Of a stretch of 64,000 nt of DNA, positions 44,493 through 53,038 are shown in pieces. The DNA comes from Xanthomonas dyei. Lineage in GTDB: Bacteria > Pseudomonadota > Gammaproteobacteria > Xanthomonadales > Xanthomonadaceae. The stretch spans positions 186,001 through 250,000 of the forward strand of contig NZ_MDEE01000001.1 of assembly GCF_002939865.1 (NCBI RefSeq). Direction: 5' to 3'. Below the pieces are notes generated by a model. It was not told where the DNA came from, searched no databases, and worked only from the letters and a program-made list of their open reading frames with translations. The position numbers were made by a program, and so were the translations under genes. The number at the start of each line of letters is the position of its first letter. The first letter of the stretch is position 1.

Positions 44493-44582
44493 CTAGTCGC
44501 AGACCCGCGTCGGCCGCGCACGATTATTCGCGCGCAGCGTGTTGCGGTTGGCGTTATTAAGCTTGGCGAGGCGGATGACCAT
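44493..44582 (-). CDS. Asparagine-rich leader peptide of asnB (29 codons)
   Basis: This short frame on the minus strand runs from ATG 44582-44580 to TAG 44495-44493. It encodes 29 residues with six Asn, clustered in LNNANRNTLRANN (codons 8-20). It ends 30 bases before the arm of the terminator hairpin, and its last codons (RPTRV region) contain the segment that can pair with the terminator arm. By analogy with trp, his and leu leaders, a ribosome stalled at Asn codons for lack of charged tRNA-Asn would free the antiterminator and allow asnB transcription. A weak promoter (TTGCGC 44618-44613, 17 bases, TAGCGT 44595-44590) would place the transcript start at or next to the ATG, so the leader message could be leaderless. 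No gene symbol is established to my knowledge. Confidence 0.75.
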   Translation of the reverse strand: MVIRLAKLNNANRNTLRANNRARPTRVCD

Positions 44583-44654
44583 GCAGGCGACGCTAACCGT
44601 TCGTTTTCGCTGGCGCAACTGTTTCAGCGGCAACGACGGCGGCGCAATGGTCGC

Positions 44655-45785
44655 TCAACCGATCAACAAGCGTTCGACAAGCGTGCGGTACAGCGACGGT
44701 AACGCCTCCAGATCGGCCACGCGCACATGCTCGTCGACCTGGTGGATCGACGCGTTGACCGGGCCGACCTCGATGCATTGCGCACCCAGCGGCGCGATGA
44801 AGCGCGCATCGGAGGTGCCGCCTCCGGTGCTCTCTTCCGGCGGTGCGCCGGCGAACTGGCCCAACACTTCGCGCGCAACGCTGCGCAGGCGCCCCTCGGG
44901 CGTGTAGAACGGCTCGCCGCTGCGGTGCCAGCGCACGCTGTAATCCAGCGCATGGCGATCCAGCACTGCGGTGATTTCTGCCTCCAGACGCGACGCATCC
45001 CACTGCGGGGTGTAACGCAGATTGAAGGCCACCTGCAGCTCACCGGGGATCACGTTATTGGCGCCGGTGCCGGCATGGATGTTGGAAATCTGCAGGCTGG
45101 TGGGCGGGAAACTTTCGAAGCCGTCGTCCCAGCGCCGTGCGACCAATTCGGCCAACGCGGGCGCTGCCAGATGGATCGGGTTGCGCGCCTTGTGCGGATA
45201 CGCCACATGCCCTTGCACGCCGTTGACGGTCAGCGTGCCGGACAGGCTGCCGCGGCGTCCAACCCGCAGCAGGTCGCCCAGCCGCTCGGTGGACGATGGC
45301 TCGCCGGTGATGCACCAATCGATCGCTTGCCCACGTTCGCGGAACAGATCGGCCACACGCCGCACGCCATCGATGGCATCGCCTTCCTCGTCGGAGGTCA
45401 ACAACACCGCCAACGTGCCGAGGTGCTCCGCATGGGCGGCGACAAACTGCTCGGCGGCAATCACGAACGCAGCCACGCTGCCTTTCATGTCGGCGGCACC
45501 ACGCCCGTACAGCACGCCATCGCGGATCTGCGGATCGAACGGATCACTGGTCCACGCCTCGCGCGGGCCAGGCGGTACCACATCGGTATGCCCAAGCAGT
45601 ACCAGCACCGGCGCGCCGCTCCCGTGCGTGGCCCACAGATTGTCGACTTCGCCCAAGCGCAGGTGTTCGCAGGCGAATCCGGCAGCGGCCAGGCGCTGCG
45701 CGATCACGGCCTGGCAGCCGGCATCCACCGGGGTCACCGAGGCGCGTGCAATCAAATCACGAGTCAGATCCAGCACATCACTCAT
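44655..45785 (-). CDS. dapE: Succinyl-diaminopimelate desuccinylase
   Basis: DapE removes succinate from N-succinyl-LL-diaminopimelate in lysine and peptidoglycan synthesis. The 376-residue M20-family two-zinc protein has [11 protein letters not shown] (zinc His), [14 protein letters not shown] (bridging Asp), [11 protein letters not shown] (catalytic Glu pair) and C-terminal [16 protein letters not shown] 45785 is the conserved start ([16 protein letters not shown]). The gene dapD of the same pathway is three genes upstream, so the block supplies the succinylase branch. Confidence 0.94.
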   Translation of the reverse strand: MSDVLDLTRDLIARASVTPVDAGCQAVIAQRLAAAGFACEHLRLGEVDNLWATHGSGAPVLVLLGHTDVVPPGPREAWTSDPFDPQIRDGVLYGRGAADMKGSVAAFVIAAEQFVAAHAEHLGTLAVLLTSDEEGDAIDGVRRVADLFRERGQAIDWCITGEPSSTERLGDLLRVGRRGSLSGTLTVNGVQGHVAYPHKARNPIHLAAPALAELVARRWDDGFESFPPTSLQISNIHAGTGANNVIPGELQVAFNLRYTPQWDASRLEAEITAVLDRHALDYSVRWHRSGEPFYTPEGRLRSVAREVLGQFAGAPPEESTGGGTSDARFIAPLGAQCIEVGPVNASIHQVDEHVRVADLEALPSLYRTLVERLLIG

Positions 45786-46000
45786 CGAAACATCACCATA
45801 GCGAGGCCGCACCAGCGGCGTGGATGGATCATGGACAGCGTAGAGCAAGCGCACTGATCAGGTCCGCGCCGCGCGCGTTGATCACCGCTCGCGGCGCGTC
45901 GTGGTACGGCGGTCCAAACTGCACCCAGCATGGCCGTCTATCGCCACCGCACCAGCCACCGCTGCGGCGGCATTGCCGGCACCGTCGCGACTGCAGCTGC

Positions 46001-46357
46001 TCAGCCCACACCAAACGCTTTCTTGAAGCCGTTATCGGAAAAGCCCTGGGTCAATGCACCGTCATCGGTCACCACTACCGGCCGGCGGATCAGCTGCGGA
46101 TACTCGCGCAATAACAGCTTCCACTCCGCCTCCGAGCCGGGCGCCTTCTTGTTGCCGGGCAGCTGCCGCCAGGTGGTGGACGACTTGTTGATCAGGGCAT
46201 CGAATCCGCCCGCCTTGCCGGCCCACTCCAGCAGTGTCTCCGGCGACGTCTTGTTGTCGCGGTAATCCACAAACGTGTAAGCGACACCGAAGCGGTCCAG
46301 CCACTTGGTGGCCTTCTTGCAGGTGTCGCAGTTCTTCAATCCATACAACGTGGTCAT
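46001..46357 (-). CDS. yffB: ArsC/Spx-like protein YffB
   Basis: This 118-residue thioredoxin-fold protein of the arsenate-reductase-like family has a CxxC motif CDTC at residues 10-13 in YGLKNCDTCKKATKW. The helix PQLIRRPVVV carries the cis-Pro of the fold. Arsenate reduction is unproven; E. coli YffB binds glutathione but does not reduce arsenate well. It sits next to dapE in many gamma-proteobacteria, as here. Its ATG overlaps the preceding gene's stop by four bases (ATGA). Confidence 0.85.
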   Translation of the reverse strand: MTTLYGLKNCDTCKKATKWLDRFGVAYTFVDYRDNKTSPETLLEWAGKAGGFDALINKSSTTWRQLPGNKKAPGSEAEWKLLLREYPQLIRRPVVVTDDGALTQGFSDNGFKKAFGVG

Positions 46358-46827
46358 GTCGTGCTCTCTTCAACTGCCTGGTGCGCGCCTGCACGCGCCA
46401 GCAGGGTGGTGGCCAACGCGGTGGGGTCTTGCCCGCGCGCAGGCAGGAACACCACCCGTGCGCGCTCACCGTGGAATTTCAACGCCAGCCGCACCGGTGG
46501 AACCAGCCAGGCCGGATCGACTGCACGCAGCTGCGCCAGGTCCACACGCTGCGACCGCCCCTGCTGCACGATCTCCAGCGCATCGCCGGCATCGCGCACC
46601 TGCGCCCATCGCCTGCACAACACGATATGCCGCACGGTCAGCCCTAGCATCGCGACAGGCGCCAGCCAGCGCAGCACATCCAGCTGCTGTGGGACGCCGT
46701 CGCGCGCCAGCGAGCCCGCCACGTAGACAGCCACCCAGCTCAGCCACAGCGCCGGGATGCCCCATCGTATCCAGCCGCTGGCTGGACGCGACAGCAAGGT
46801 GCCGGCAGGGGCGTGTGCGGTACTCAA
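46354..46827 (-). CDS. Small two-helix membrane protein of unknown function
   Basis: I do not recognise a family. The 157-residue product has two membrane segments (about residues 22-45, [17 protein letters not shown], and about 55-75, [18 protein letters not shown]). A basic soluble domain follows with repeated [14 protein letters not shown]-type turns that may be a PH-like fold. TTG 46827 was taken as start because it overlaps the dapD stop (TTGA) in the pattern of the other couplings here. It is translationally linked to both dapD and yffB by overlaps. Confidence 0.65.
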   Translation of the reverse strand: MSTAHAPAGTLLSRPASGWIRWGIPALWLSWVAVYVAGSLARDGVPQQLDVLRWLAPVAMLGLTVRHIVLCRRWAQVRDAGDALEIVQQGRSQRVDLAQLRAVDPAWLVPPVRLALKFHGERARVVFLPARGQDPTALATTLLARAGAHQAVEESTT

Positions 46828-48020
46828 TCGGCCAGACCGCGCAGCAGCTCGTTGATGCTGGTCTTGCTGCGCGTCCTGGCATCCACCTGCTTGACGATCA
46901 CCGCGCAATACAGCGAATGCGAGCCGTCCTTGGACGGCAACTGGCCGGATACCACCACGCTGTACGGCGGCACATAGCCATAGGAAATTTCGCCGGTAGC
47001 GCGGTTGTAGATCCGCGTGCTCTGCGAAATGAACACGCCCATGCCGATCACGCTGTGATGGCCGATGACCACGCCTTCGACCACTTCCGACCGCGCACCG
47101 ATGAAGCAATGGTCTTCGATGATGGTCGGGCTGGCCTGCAGCGGTTCGAGCACGCCACCGATTCCGGCACCGCCGGACAGATGGCAGTGCTTGCCGATCT
47201 GCGCGCACGAACCCACCGTGGCCCAGGTATCGACCATGGTGCCTTCGCCGACATAGGCGCCGATATTGGTGAAGCTCGGCATCAGCACCACGTCCTTGCC
47301 GAAATAGGTGCCGCGACGCGCGACCGCACCGGGCACCACGCGCACACCAGCCTTGCGGAAGTCGGCTTCATGGAAACCGGCAAAGCGCGATTCCACCTTG
47401 TCCCAGAACGGCGCCGGCTGCGCGTCGATCACCGCCATCTCATTGACGCGGAAATACAGCAGCACCGCTTTCTTCAGCCACGCGTTGACGGTCCAGCCGC
47501 CCTGCCCGTCCGGCTCGGCCACGCGGAATTCGCCACTCTCCAGGCCATCGATCACGCGGGTGACGATCGCGCGGGTGGAGCCGTCGATCTCGTCCATCGT
47601 CAAGGTGGCGCGGCGCTCGAAGGCGCTTTCGATGCCGAACTTCAGTTCATCGTTACCCACATGGGTTGCCGCGCTGTGCACGGCCTGCTCGGCAATCGGC
47701 CGTTTCTTCGCAGCGGCCGCCTTCTTTGCAGCTGGCGCCGACACCACGCCGGTCGCCTGCCTGGCCACGCGCGGTGCGCTGGCGGTCTTCTTTTCAGCAG
47801 GCTTCTTTACAGCAGCCTTGTTTACAGCGGTGTTCTTGACCGGCGCGGCCTTGCCCGCCGCCGTCTTGACGGCACCCTTCCTGCCGACGCTCGCGACCGG
47901 CTTGGTCGTGTCTGCTGCGGGCGTCTTTCCGGCCTTGGCGGTGGAGGTGGCTGCGCGCTTGGGTGCGGCGCTGGCGGTGGTGGCGCCGGGCTTGCGCGCG
48001 GTCTTCTTGGTGGTGGCCAT
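46824..48020 (-). CDS. dapD: Tetrahydrodipicolinate N-succinyltransferase with a Lys/Ala-rich N-terminal extension
   Basis: DapD succinylates tetrahydrodipicolinate, the first committed step of the succinylase lysine branch. The left-handed beta-helix core (about residues 125-398) matches the roughly 275-residue enzyme: [40 protein letters not shown], then [16 protein letters not shown] near the C-terminus. Ahead of it is about 120 residues unlike E. coli DapD. They hold 20 Lys and 6 Arg in the first 107 with many Ala, Thr and Pro, and read like a histone-H1 or AlgP tail ([22 protein letters not shown]). ATG 48020 starts this tail. An internal start near the core cannot be excluded. It lies 17 bases after glnD. 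Confidence 0.9.
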   Translation of the reverse strand: MATTKKTARKPGATTASAAPKRAATSTAKAGKTPAADTTKPVASVGRKGAVKTAAGKAAPVKNTAVNKAAVKKPAEKKTASAPRVARQATGVVSAPAAKKAAAAKKRPIAEQAVHSAATHVGNDELKFGIESAFERRATLTMDEIDGSTRAIVTRVIDGLESGEFRVAEPDGQGGWTVNAWLKKAVLLYFRVNEMAVIDAQPAPFWDKVESRFAGFHEADFRKAGVRVVPGAVARRGTYFGKDVVLMPSFTNIGAYVGEGTMVDTWATVGSCAQIGKHCHLSGGAGIGGVLEPLQASPTIIEDHCFIGARSEVVEGVVIGHHSVIGMGVFISQSTRIYNRATGEISYGYVPPYSVVVSGQLPSKDGSHSLYCAVIVKQVDARTRSKTSINELLRGLAD

Positions 48021-48036
48021 GGGGTCTCCGGACGGA

Positions 48037-50646
48037 CTAGGTGGGGTCGAGACAGGCGCACAACGCATCGCGCAGGGCCTGCCGGGCGGATTCGGACAAC
48101 GGGCGATCGTGCTCGTCGGTGATCTGGAACTGATCTTCCGCACGCTCGCCAAAGGTGGCGATGCGCGCATCGTGCACGCGCAGATGTTGCATGCGCAGGA
48201 CATGCGCGACATCGGCCAGCAGGCCGGGGCGATCGGGGGCGACCAGACTGATGCGGGTGCGGCGGCCGCCGGCGCTTTCGCTGAATTCCACCCGCGGCGC
48301 GAAGCGAAAATGCCGCAACTGGCGAGGTACGACACGCCGCGATGGCCGTACTTTTTGCAGGTCGCCGGCCAGCACCTGGCGTAGCGCGGCGGCAAGACGC
48401 TGCGGATCGCCATCGGCATAGCCTTCCTGCGGCAGCACTTCGAACACGTCGAAGATCGCATCGTGCGGCGCATCCAGCACGCGCGCGCGATGGATGCCGT
48501 AGCCCTTGCGATCCAGCGTGGCGACGATCGCCGAAAATAGGCCATCGCGGTCTGGCGAATACACGAACAGTTCCAACGCATCGTTGTCCGGCACCGCACG
48601 ACGCGCCTTGACCAGGGTCTGGCCGATCTGCACTTCGATCAGCGAGACGGCCTGCCAGGCGAGTTGCTCGGGACGGAAGCGCAGGAAGTTTTCGTCCGGC
48701 ATGCCGGCGAACTGGCGGTCGATGGTGGCATCGTCATGGCCTTGCGCCTGCATCAGCGCGCGTGCGGAGTCGCGCGCTTCGCGCAAGCGTTCGGCGCGCG
48801 GCGGCGGATGTTCCAGGCCTTCGCGCAGCGCGCGACGCGCAGCGAAATACAGATCCGCCAGCAGCCGGTCCTTCCACGCATTCCACAGCTTGGGGCTGGT
48901 GCCGGCGATGTCGGCGCAGGTCAACAGATACAGATAATCCAGACGCTCGCGAGTGCCGACCAGGGTGGCGAAGCGATGGATCACCTCCGGGTCGGAGATG
49001 TCCTGCTTTTGCGCAGTCACCGACATGCGCAGGTGCTGCTCCACCAGCCAGGTCACCAGTTCGGTATCGCCTTCGCTGAGCCGATGCGCAAGACAGAACG
49101 CGCGCGCATCCACTGCGCCCAGTTCGGAATGATCCCCGCCACGGCCTTTGGCGATGTCGTGAAACAACCCGGCCAGCAGCAGCAATTCCGGCTTGCGCAG
49201 GCGCGGCCAGACTTCGTGGGTGATCGAAAAACGCTCGTCGGCACGGCCGGCGGCGAATAGCGCGATGTTCCGCAGCACCATCAGCGTGTGCTGGTCCACC
49301 GTGTAGACGTGGAACAGGTCGAACTGCATGCGCCCGGACACACTGGCAAACGCCGGAATCCACTGCCCCAGCACACCCAGCCGCGCCATGCGATTGAGCG
49401 TTTCCACCGCACGCGGGCCGCGCAGCAGCGCCATGAAACGGTCGCGCGTGGCGGCATCGGCCACGTCGTAAGCCGGCAGTTGCTGCAGTACTTCAGCCAG
49501 CGCGCGTGCGGTCAACGAATGCAGCCCGCGCACATCGCGATGCGCGGCCCACTGCGCAAACAGCGCGAACACCCGCAGCACATCGCCATCCGGCCAGCTG
49601 TCGGCATCGGCGGCCAGGTAGCCGCGACGCAAGCTGAAACCGTCGCCCAGCGGCTCCGGTACCGCGTCGCCATCGAACTGTTCTTCAAAGCGCTGCAGCA
49701 GCCGGTCGCTGATCCGGCGGATCAACGCAGCGCTACGGTAGAAGCGCTGCATCATTTTTTCTACGCCCAGACTTTCCGGGTCGTCGGCAAAGCCCAGCCG
49801 CTGCGCCAGGGTCTTTTGATAATCGAAACGCAGGCGTTCTTCCGGCCGGTTGGCCACGATATGCAGGCCGAAGCGCAGCCGCGCCAGTTCTTCGCGCTCG
49901 CGCCGCAATGCAGCCGCTTCGTCGAAGCCGACATGGCCCAGCCCGACCAATGCTTCCAGATCCTTGACCCCGAACGCACGCAACGCCATCCAGCCCAGGG
50001 TCTGCAAATCGCGCAGGCCACCCGGGCCGTCCTTGATGTCGGGTTCGAGGTTATCGGCGGTGTCGCCAAACCGCTGATGCCGTGCCAGCAATTCTTCGCG
50101 CTTGGCCTGGAAGAAATCGCGCGGCGGCCACACCCATTGCGGCGCGATCGCCGCAGCCAGTGCCGCGCGCGCGTCGCCATCGGCAACCAACGGCCGCGAC
50201 TCGATCAACGCGGTGAGCACAGTCTGATCGATCGCCGCGGCGGTGCACTGCGCCGGCGAGCGCACCGCGTGACTGATCGGCAGCCCCACGTCCCACAACA
50301 ACGCGAACAAGCGGGCCAGCGCCTGCTCGTGGCGCTGCTGCACAGCGCTGTCGCCCAGTACCAACACGTCCACGTCCGAACGCGGAAATAGCTCGCCGCG
50401 GCCATACCCACCAACCGCATGCAACGACAGGCCGCTATCGGCTGGGATGCAGCGGGTCCAGGCGTTGCGCATCAACTGGTCGACTGCGCGTGCGCGTAAC
50501 GCAACCAACCGTTCGATCGGCTCGCCCTGATCGAAGCGTTTGCACAACCGCATGTCCGCGTGCACCAGCAGCGGACGGGCCTGCGCGGCCCATTCCGCAT
50601 CGCCGGCGACGCCCGGGTCGGGTCGATCCGCCGGCGTGTCGGTCAT
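48037..50646 (-). CDS. glnD: [Protein-PII] uridylyltransferase/uridylyl-removing enzyme
   Basis: GlnD senses glutamine and modifies PII proteins, setting nitrogen control through GlnE and NtrB. The 869-residue protein has the nucleotidyltransferase motif [17 protein letters not shown] (about residues 90-106). The HD domain carries [16 protein letters not shown]. Two C-terminal ACT domains are present ([16 protein letters not shown] and [17 protein letters not shown]). The start ATG 50646 overlaps the map stop by four bases, so the two are coupled. It continues the block toward dapD. Confidence 0.95.
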   Translation of the reverse strand: MTDTPADRPDPGVAGDAEWAAQARPLLVHADMRLCKRFDQGEPIERLVALRARAVDQLMRNAWTRCIPADSGLSLHAVGGYGRGELFPRSDVDVLVLGDSAVQQRHEQALARLFALLWDVGLPISHAVRSPAQCTAAAIDQTVLTALIESRPLVADGDARAALAAAIAPQWVWPPRDFFQAKREELLARHQRFGDTADNLEPDIKDGPGGLRDLQTLGWMALRAFGVKDLEALVGLGHVGFDEAAALRREREELARLRFGLHIVANRPEERLRFDYQKTLAQRLGFADDPESLGVEKMMQRFYRSAALIRRISDRLLQRFEEQFDGDAVPEPLGDGFSLRRGYLAADADSWPDGDVLRVFALFAQWAAHRDVRGLHSLTARALAEVLQQLPAYDVADAATRDRFMALLRGPRAVETLNRMARLGVLGQWIPAFASVSGRMQFDLFHVYTVDQHTLMVLRNIALFAAGRADERFSITHEVWPRLRKPELLLLAGLFHDIAKGRGGDHSELGAVDARAFCLAHRLSEGDTELVTWLVEQHLRMSVTAQKQDISDPEVIHRFATLVGTRERLDYLYLLTCADIAGTSPKLWNAWKDRLLADLYFAARRALREGLEHPPPRAERLREARDSARALMQAQGHDDATIDRQFAGMPDENFLRFRPEQLAWQAVSLIEVQIGQTLVKARRAVPDNDALELFVYSPDRDGLFSAIVATLDRKGYGIHRARVLDAPHDAIFDVFEVLPQEGYADGDPQRLAAALRQVLAGDLQKVRPSRRVVPRQLRHFRFAPRVEFSESAGGRRTRISLVAPDRPGLLADVAHVLRMQHLRVHDARIATFGERAEDQFQITDEHDRPLSESARQALRDALCACLDPT

Positions 50647-51419
50647 ACCGGCGCGGGCGAATTGGCCGACAGCGTGAGCACATCCACGCCGTCTTCGGTC
50701 ACCGCGACCATGTGCTCCCACTGCGCGGACAACTTGCGGTCCTTGGTCACAACGGTCCAGCCGTCGGGCAGTGTCTTATGGTGATAGGTGCCTTCGTTGA
50801 TCATCGGCTCGATGGTGAAGGTCATGCCCGGCTTGAGTACCAGGCCTTCGCCCGGACGGCCGTAATGCATCACCTGCGGTTCGTCGTGATAGACCTTGCC
50901 GATGCCGTGGCCACAGTAGTCGCGCACCACGCTGAAACGTTCGGCCTCGGCAAACTTTTGGATCGCATGGCCCACATCGCCCAGCGTGGCGCCCGGCTTG
51001 ACCGCGCGGATGCCGCGCCACATCGCTTCATAGGTGGTGTCCACCAGGCGTTTGGCCATTACCGACGGCGTGCCCACGTAATACATGCGGCTGGTGTCGC
51101 CGTGCCAGCCGTCCTTGATGACGGTGACATCGATATTGACGATGTCGCCTTCCTTCAACACCTTGGCCGCGCTCGGAATGCCGTGACAGATCACGTTATT
51201 GACCGAGGTGCACACGCTCTTGGGAAAGCCGCGATAGCCGACGTTGGCAGGAATGGTGCCCTGCACGTTGACGATGTGGTCGTGGCAGATGCGGTCGAGC
51301 TCGGCAGTGGTCACGCCCGGCTTGACGTGCGGGCCAACGATGTCGAGCACCTCGGCGGCCAGACGACCGGCGATACGCATCAGTTCGATTTCTTCTTTGG
51401 TTTTTAGATTGACGCTCAT
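50643..51419 (-). CDS. map: Methionine aminopeptidase, type I
   Basis: Map removes the N-terminal Met of new proteins. The 258-residue pita-bread enzyme has HGIPSAAKVLKEGDIVNIDV (His and first metal Asp), GHGIGKVYHDEPQVMHYG (His) and the FTIEPMINEG/TEDGVDVLT region with metal Glu residues. The N-terminus MSVNLKTKEEIELMRIAGRL is typical. It heads a same-strand block with glnD. In many proteobacteria map is divergent from rpsB; here a pilus cluster fills that space. Confidence 0.95.
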   Translation of the reverse strand: MSVNLKTKEEIELMRIAGRLAAEVLDIVGPHVKPGVTTAELDRICHDHIVNVQGTIPANVGYRGFPKSVCTSVNNVICHGIPSAAKVLKEGDIVNIDVTVIKDGWHGDTSRMYYVGTPSVMAKRLVDTTYEAMWRGIRAVKPGATLGDVGHAIQKFAEAERFSVVRDYCGHGIGKVYHDEPQVMHYGRPGEGLVLKPGMTFTIEPMINEGTYHHKTLPDGWTVVTKDRKLSAQWEHMVAVTEDGVDVLTLSANSPAPV

Positions 51420-51737
51420 GGTCCCGATTATCGCCGATCCGGGCTGAATCTGAACGACTTGCGTCAGCGTTTTTTGCAGGACGTTGTGTCGACAGCACAA
51501 ACGGACCGGGCAACAGGAAACCGTCGCCAGCGCCTATTCATGTGTGACGCAGTTCTTCGCGCGTCAAATATTGCATGAGCGGAGTCATCTGCAGGACATC
51601 GCAAATCCGGCAAAAGAACCAAACAAAACAGCTAGATACAAGATGAATTCACCGTTATGTTTGGCACGACCGATGCATTGCAGGGAGGGCGACACCTCGT
51701 CGCGCCACCAAAGACCTGACCGGTCAAGGAAATGTCC
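51420..51737. other. Divergent intergenic region between map and the pilus cluster
   Basis: No gene is supported in these 318 bases. They hold the start of map transcription on one side and of the pilus genes on the other. The right half is clearly lower in G+C than the coding neighbours (for example AAAAGAACCAAACAAAAC near 51612), suggesting promoter or acquired sequence. I did not find a consensus promoter that I would call. The Shine-Dalgarno AAGGA at 51726 serves the first pilin. Confidence 0.6.
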
Positions 51738-52262
51738 ATGCGTACTGTCCACCCTGTCCTGCTCTCCCTCGGCCTGCTCTCGACCATCGGCATGGCGACT
51801 GCAGCAGACACCACCACCTTCACCGTCAAGATCGCCGTCACCAAGGCTTGCACCATCACCGCCGCCTCCGCCACGGACGTCGACTTCGGTTCGGTGCTCT
51901 CCACCTCGACCGCCAACGCCGATGCGAACGGCAGCGTGACCGCCCAATGCACCGCGCTGACGCCCTACAACATCGCGTTGAGCGCAGGCAGCAACGCGGG
52001 CACCGCCAACGATGTGACAACCCGCCGCATGAAGAACGCCGACCCGCTGGTCACCACCAACAACTTCATCGCCTACCAGCTCTATCAGGATCTGGGCCGC
52101 AGCACGGTCTGGGGCAGCACCACCGGCACCAACACCCTGAGCCGCACCGCCACCGGCATCAACCAGGTCTACCCGGTCTACGGTCGTGTGACCAACCCGT
52201 CAGTCAACAACGCTGCGACCGGTAGCTACCAGGACACGATCACCGCGACCATCGTCTATTGA
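51738..52262 (+). CDS. Spore coat U (SCPU) domain pilin, major subunit of a Csu-like pilus
   Basis: This 174-residue secreted pilin has a signal peptide (LLSLGLLSTIGMATAAD). One SCPU domain follows: TVKIAVTKACTITAASATDVDFGS (first Cys and strand A), VTAQCTALTPYNIALSAGSN (second Cys, disulfide partner), and the terminal YQDTITATIVY strand. In Acinetobacter Csu pili such subunits polymerise by donor-strand exchange. ATG 51738 is preferred over ATG 51732 because AAGGA is seven bases away. It is first in the cluster, followed by its chaperone after eight bases. Confidence 0.88.
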   Translation: MRTVHPVLLSLGLLSTIGMATAADTTTFTVKIAVTKACTITAASATDVDFGSVLSTSTANADANGSVTAQCTALTPYNIALSAGSNAGTANDVTTRRMKNADPLVTTNNFIAYQLYQDLGRSTVWGSTTGTNTLSRTATGINQVYPVYGRVTNPSVNNAATGSYQDTITATIVY

Positions 52263-52270
52263 GCTCACGT

Positions 52271-53038
52271 ATGCCATCGCAACCGTTGCCGTCGCGCCTT
52301 CGTGCGTGGCTGGTCCCGCTGGGACTGGCCCTGGGCCTGTCGCTGAGCGGCACCTGGCTGTTGCCGCCTGCACGGGCGGCCAGCCTGCAGCTGGCGCCGA
52401 CCTCGCTGACCCTGAGCGCCGAACAGACCGCCGATGGCCTATGGCTGAGCAACAGTGGCGGCGCGCCGGTGCAGGTGCAGACCCGCGCCTATCGCTGGAC
52501 CCAGCGCGATGGGCAGGACCAGCTCGATCCGACCCAGGAAATCCTGATCAGCCCGCCGATGCGCACCTTGGCTGCAGGCGAGCGCCAACTGATTCGCGTG
52601 ATCCGCGCCGGGCCTGCGCCCACTCGCCAGGAGCTCTGCTATCGCATCATCGTCGACGAACTGCCCAGCGCCGATGCCGATCGCAAGGGCATGCAGTTCG
52701 TGCTGCGCTACTCGGTGCCGATCTTCGTGCTGCCGCACGGCAAGACCGAGCACACGCCCTCGCTGAGCGCGCAGGTGGTCGCCGGCACCGACGGCACTGC
52801 GCAGATTCAGATCAGCAACAGCGGCTCCGGGCATGCGCAGGTCGCCGATCTGCAGCACCGGGTCGATGGCGCAACCAAGACCACCTTGAACGGCTTGGTC
52901 GGCTACGTGTTACCGGGCCAGACCATGCGCTGGTCGCTGGGCGCACCACTGGCGCAGTTCGGCCGCGGTTCCATTGTCGCAAGGATCAATGGTGAGGCTA
53001 ACGAACGCACCCTGTTGGCCGCGCCTGCGGCGCCGTGA
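52271..53038 (+). CDS. Periplasmic pilus assembly chaperone (PapD/CsuC type)
   Basis: This 255-residue two-domain immunoglobulin-like chaperone caps pilin subunits. It has a signal peptide (LGLSLSGTWLLPPARA). The N-terminal domain carries LWLSNSGGAPVQVQTRAYRW and RTLAAGERQLIRVIRAG (G1 strand and the Arg anchor). YRIIVDELP and FVLRYSVPIFV complete domain 1. The second domain ends ARINGEANERTLLA. The next gene, an usher, overlaps its 3-prime end by 50 bases. Confidence 0.9.
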   Translation: MPSQPLPSRLRAWLVPLGLALGLSLSGTWLLPPARAASLQLAPTSLTLSAEQTADGLWLSNSGGAPVQVQTRAYRWTQRDGQDQLDPTQEILISPPMRTLAAGERQLIRVIRAGPAPTRQELCYRIIVDELPSADADRKGMQFVLRYSVPIFVLPHGKTEHTPSLSAQVVAGTDGTAQIQISNSGSGHAQVADLQHRVDGATKTTLNGLVGYVLPGQTMRWSLGAPLAQFGRGSIVARINGEANERTLLAAPAAP

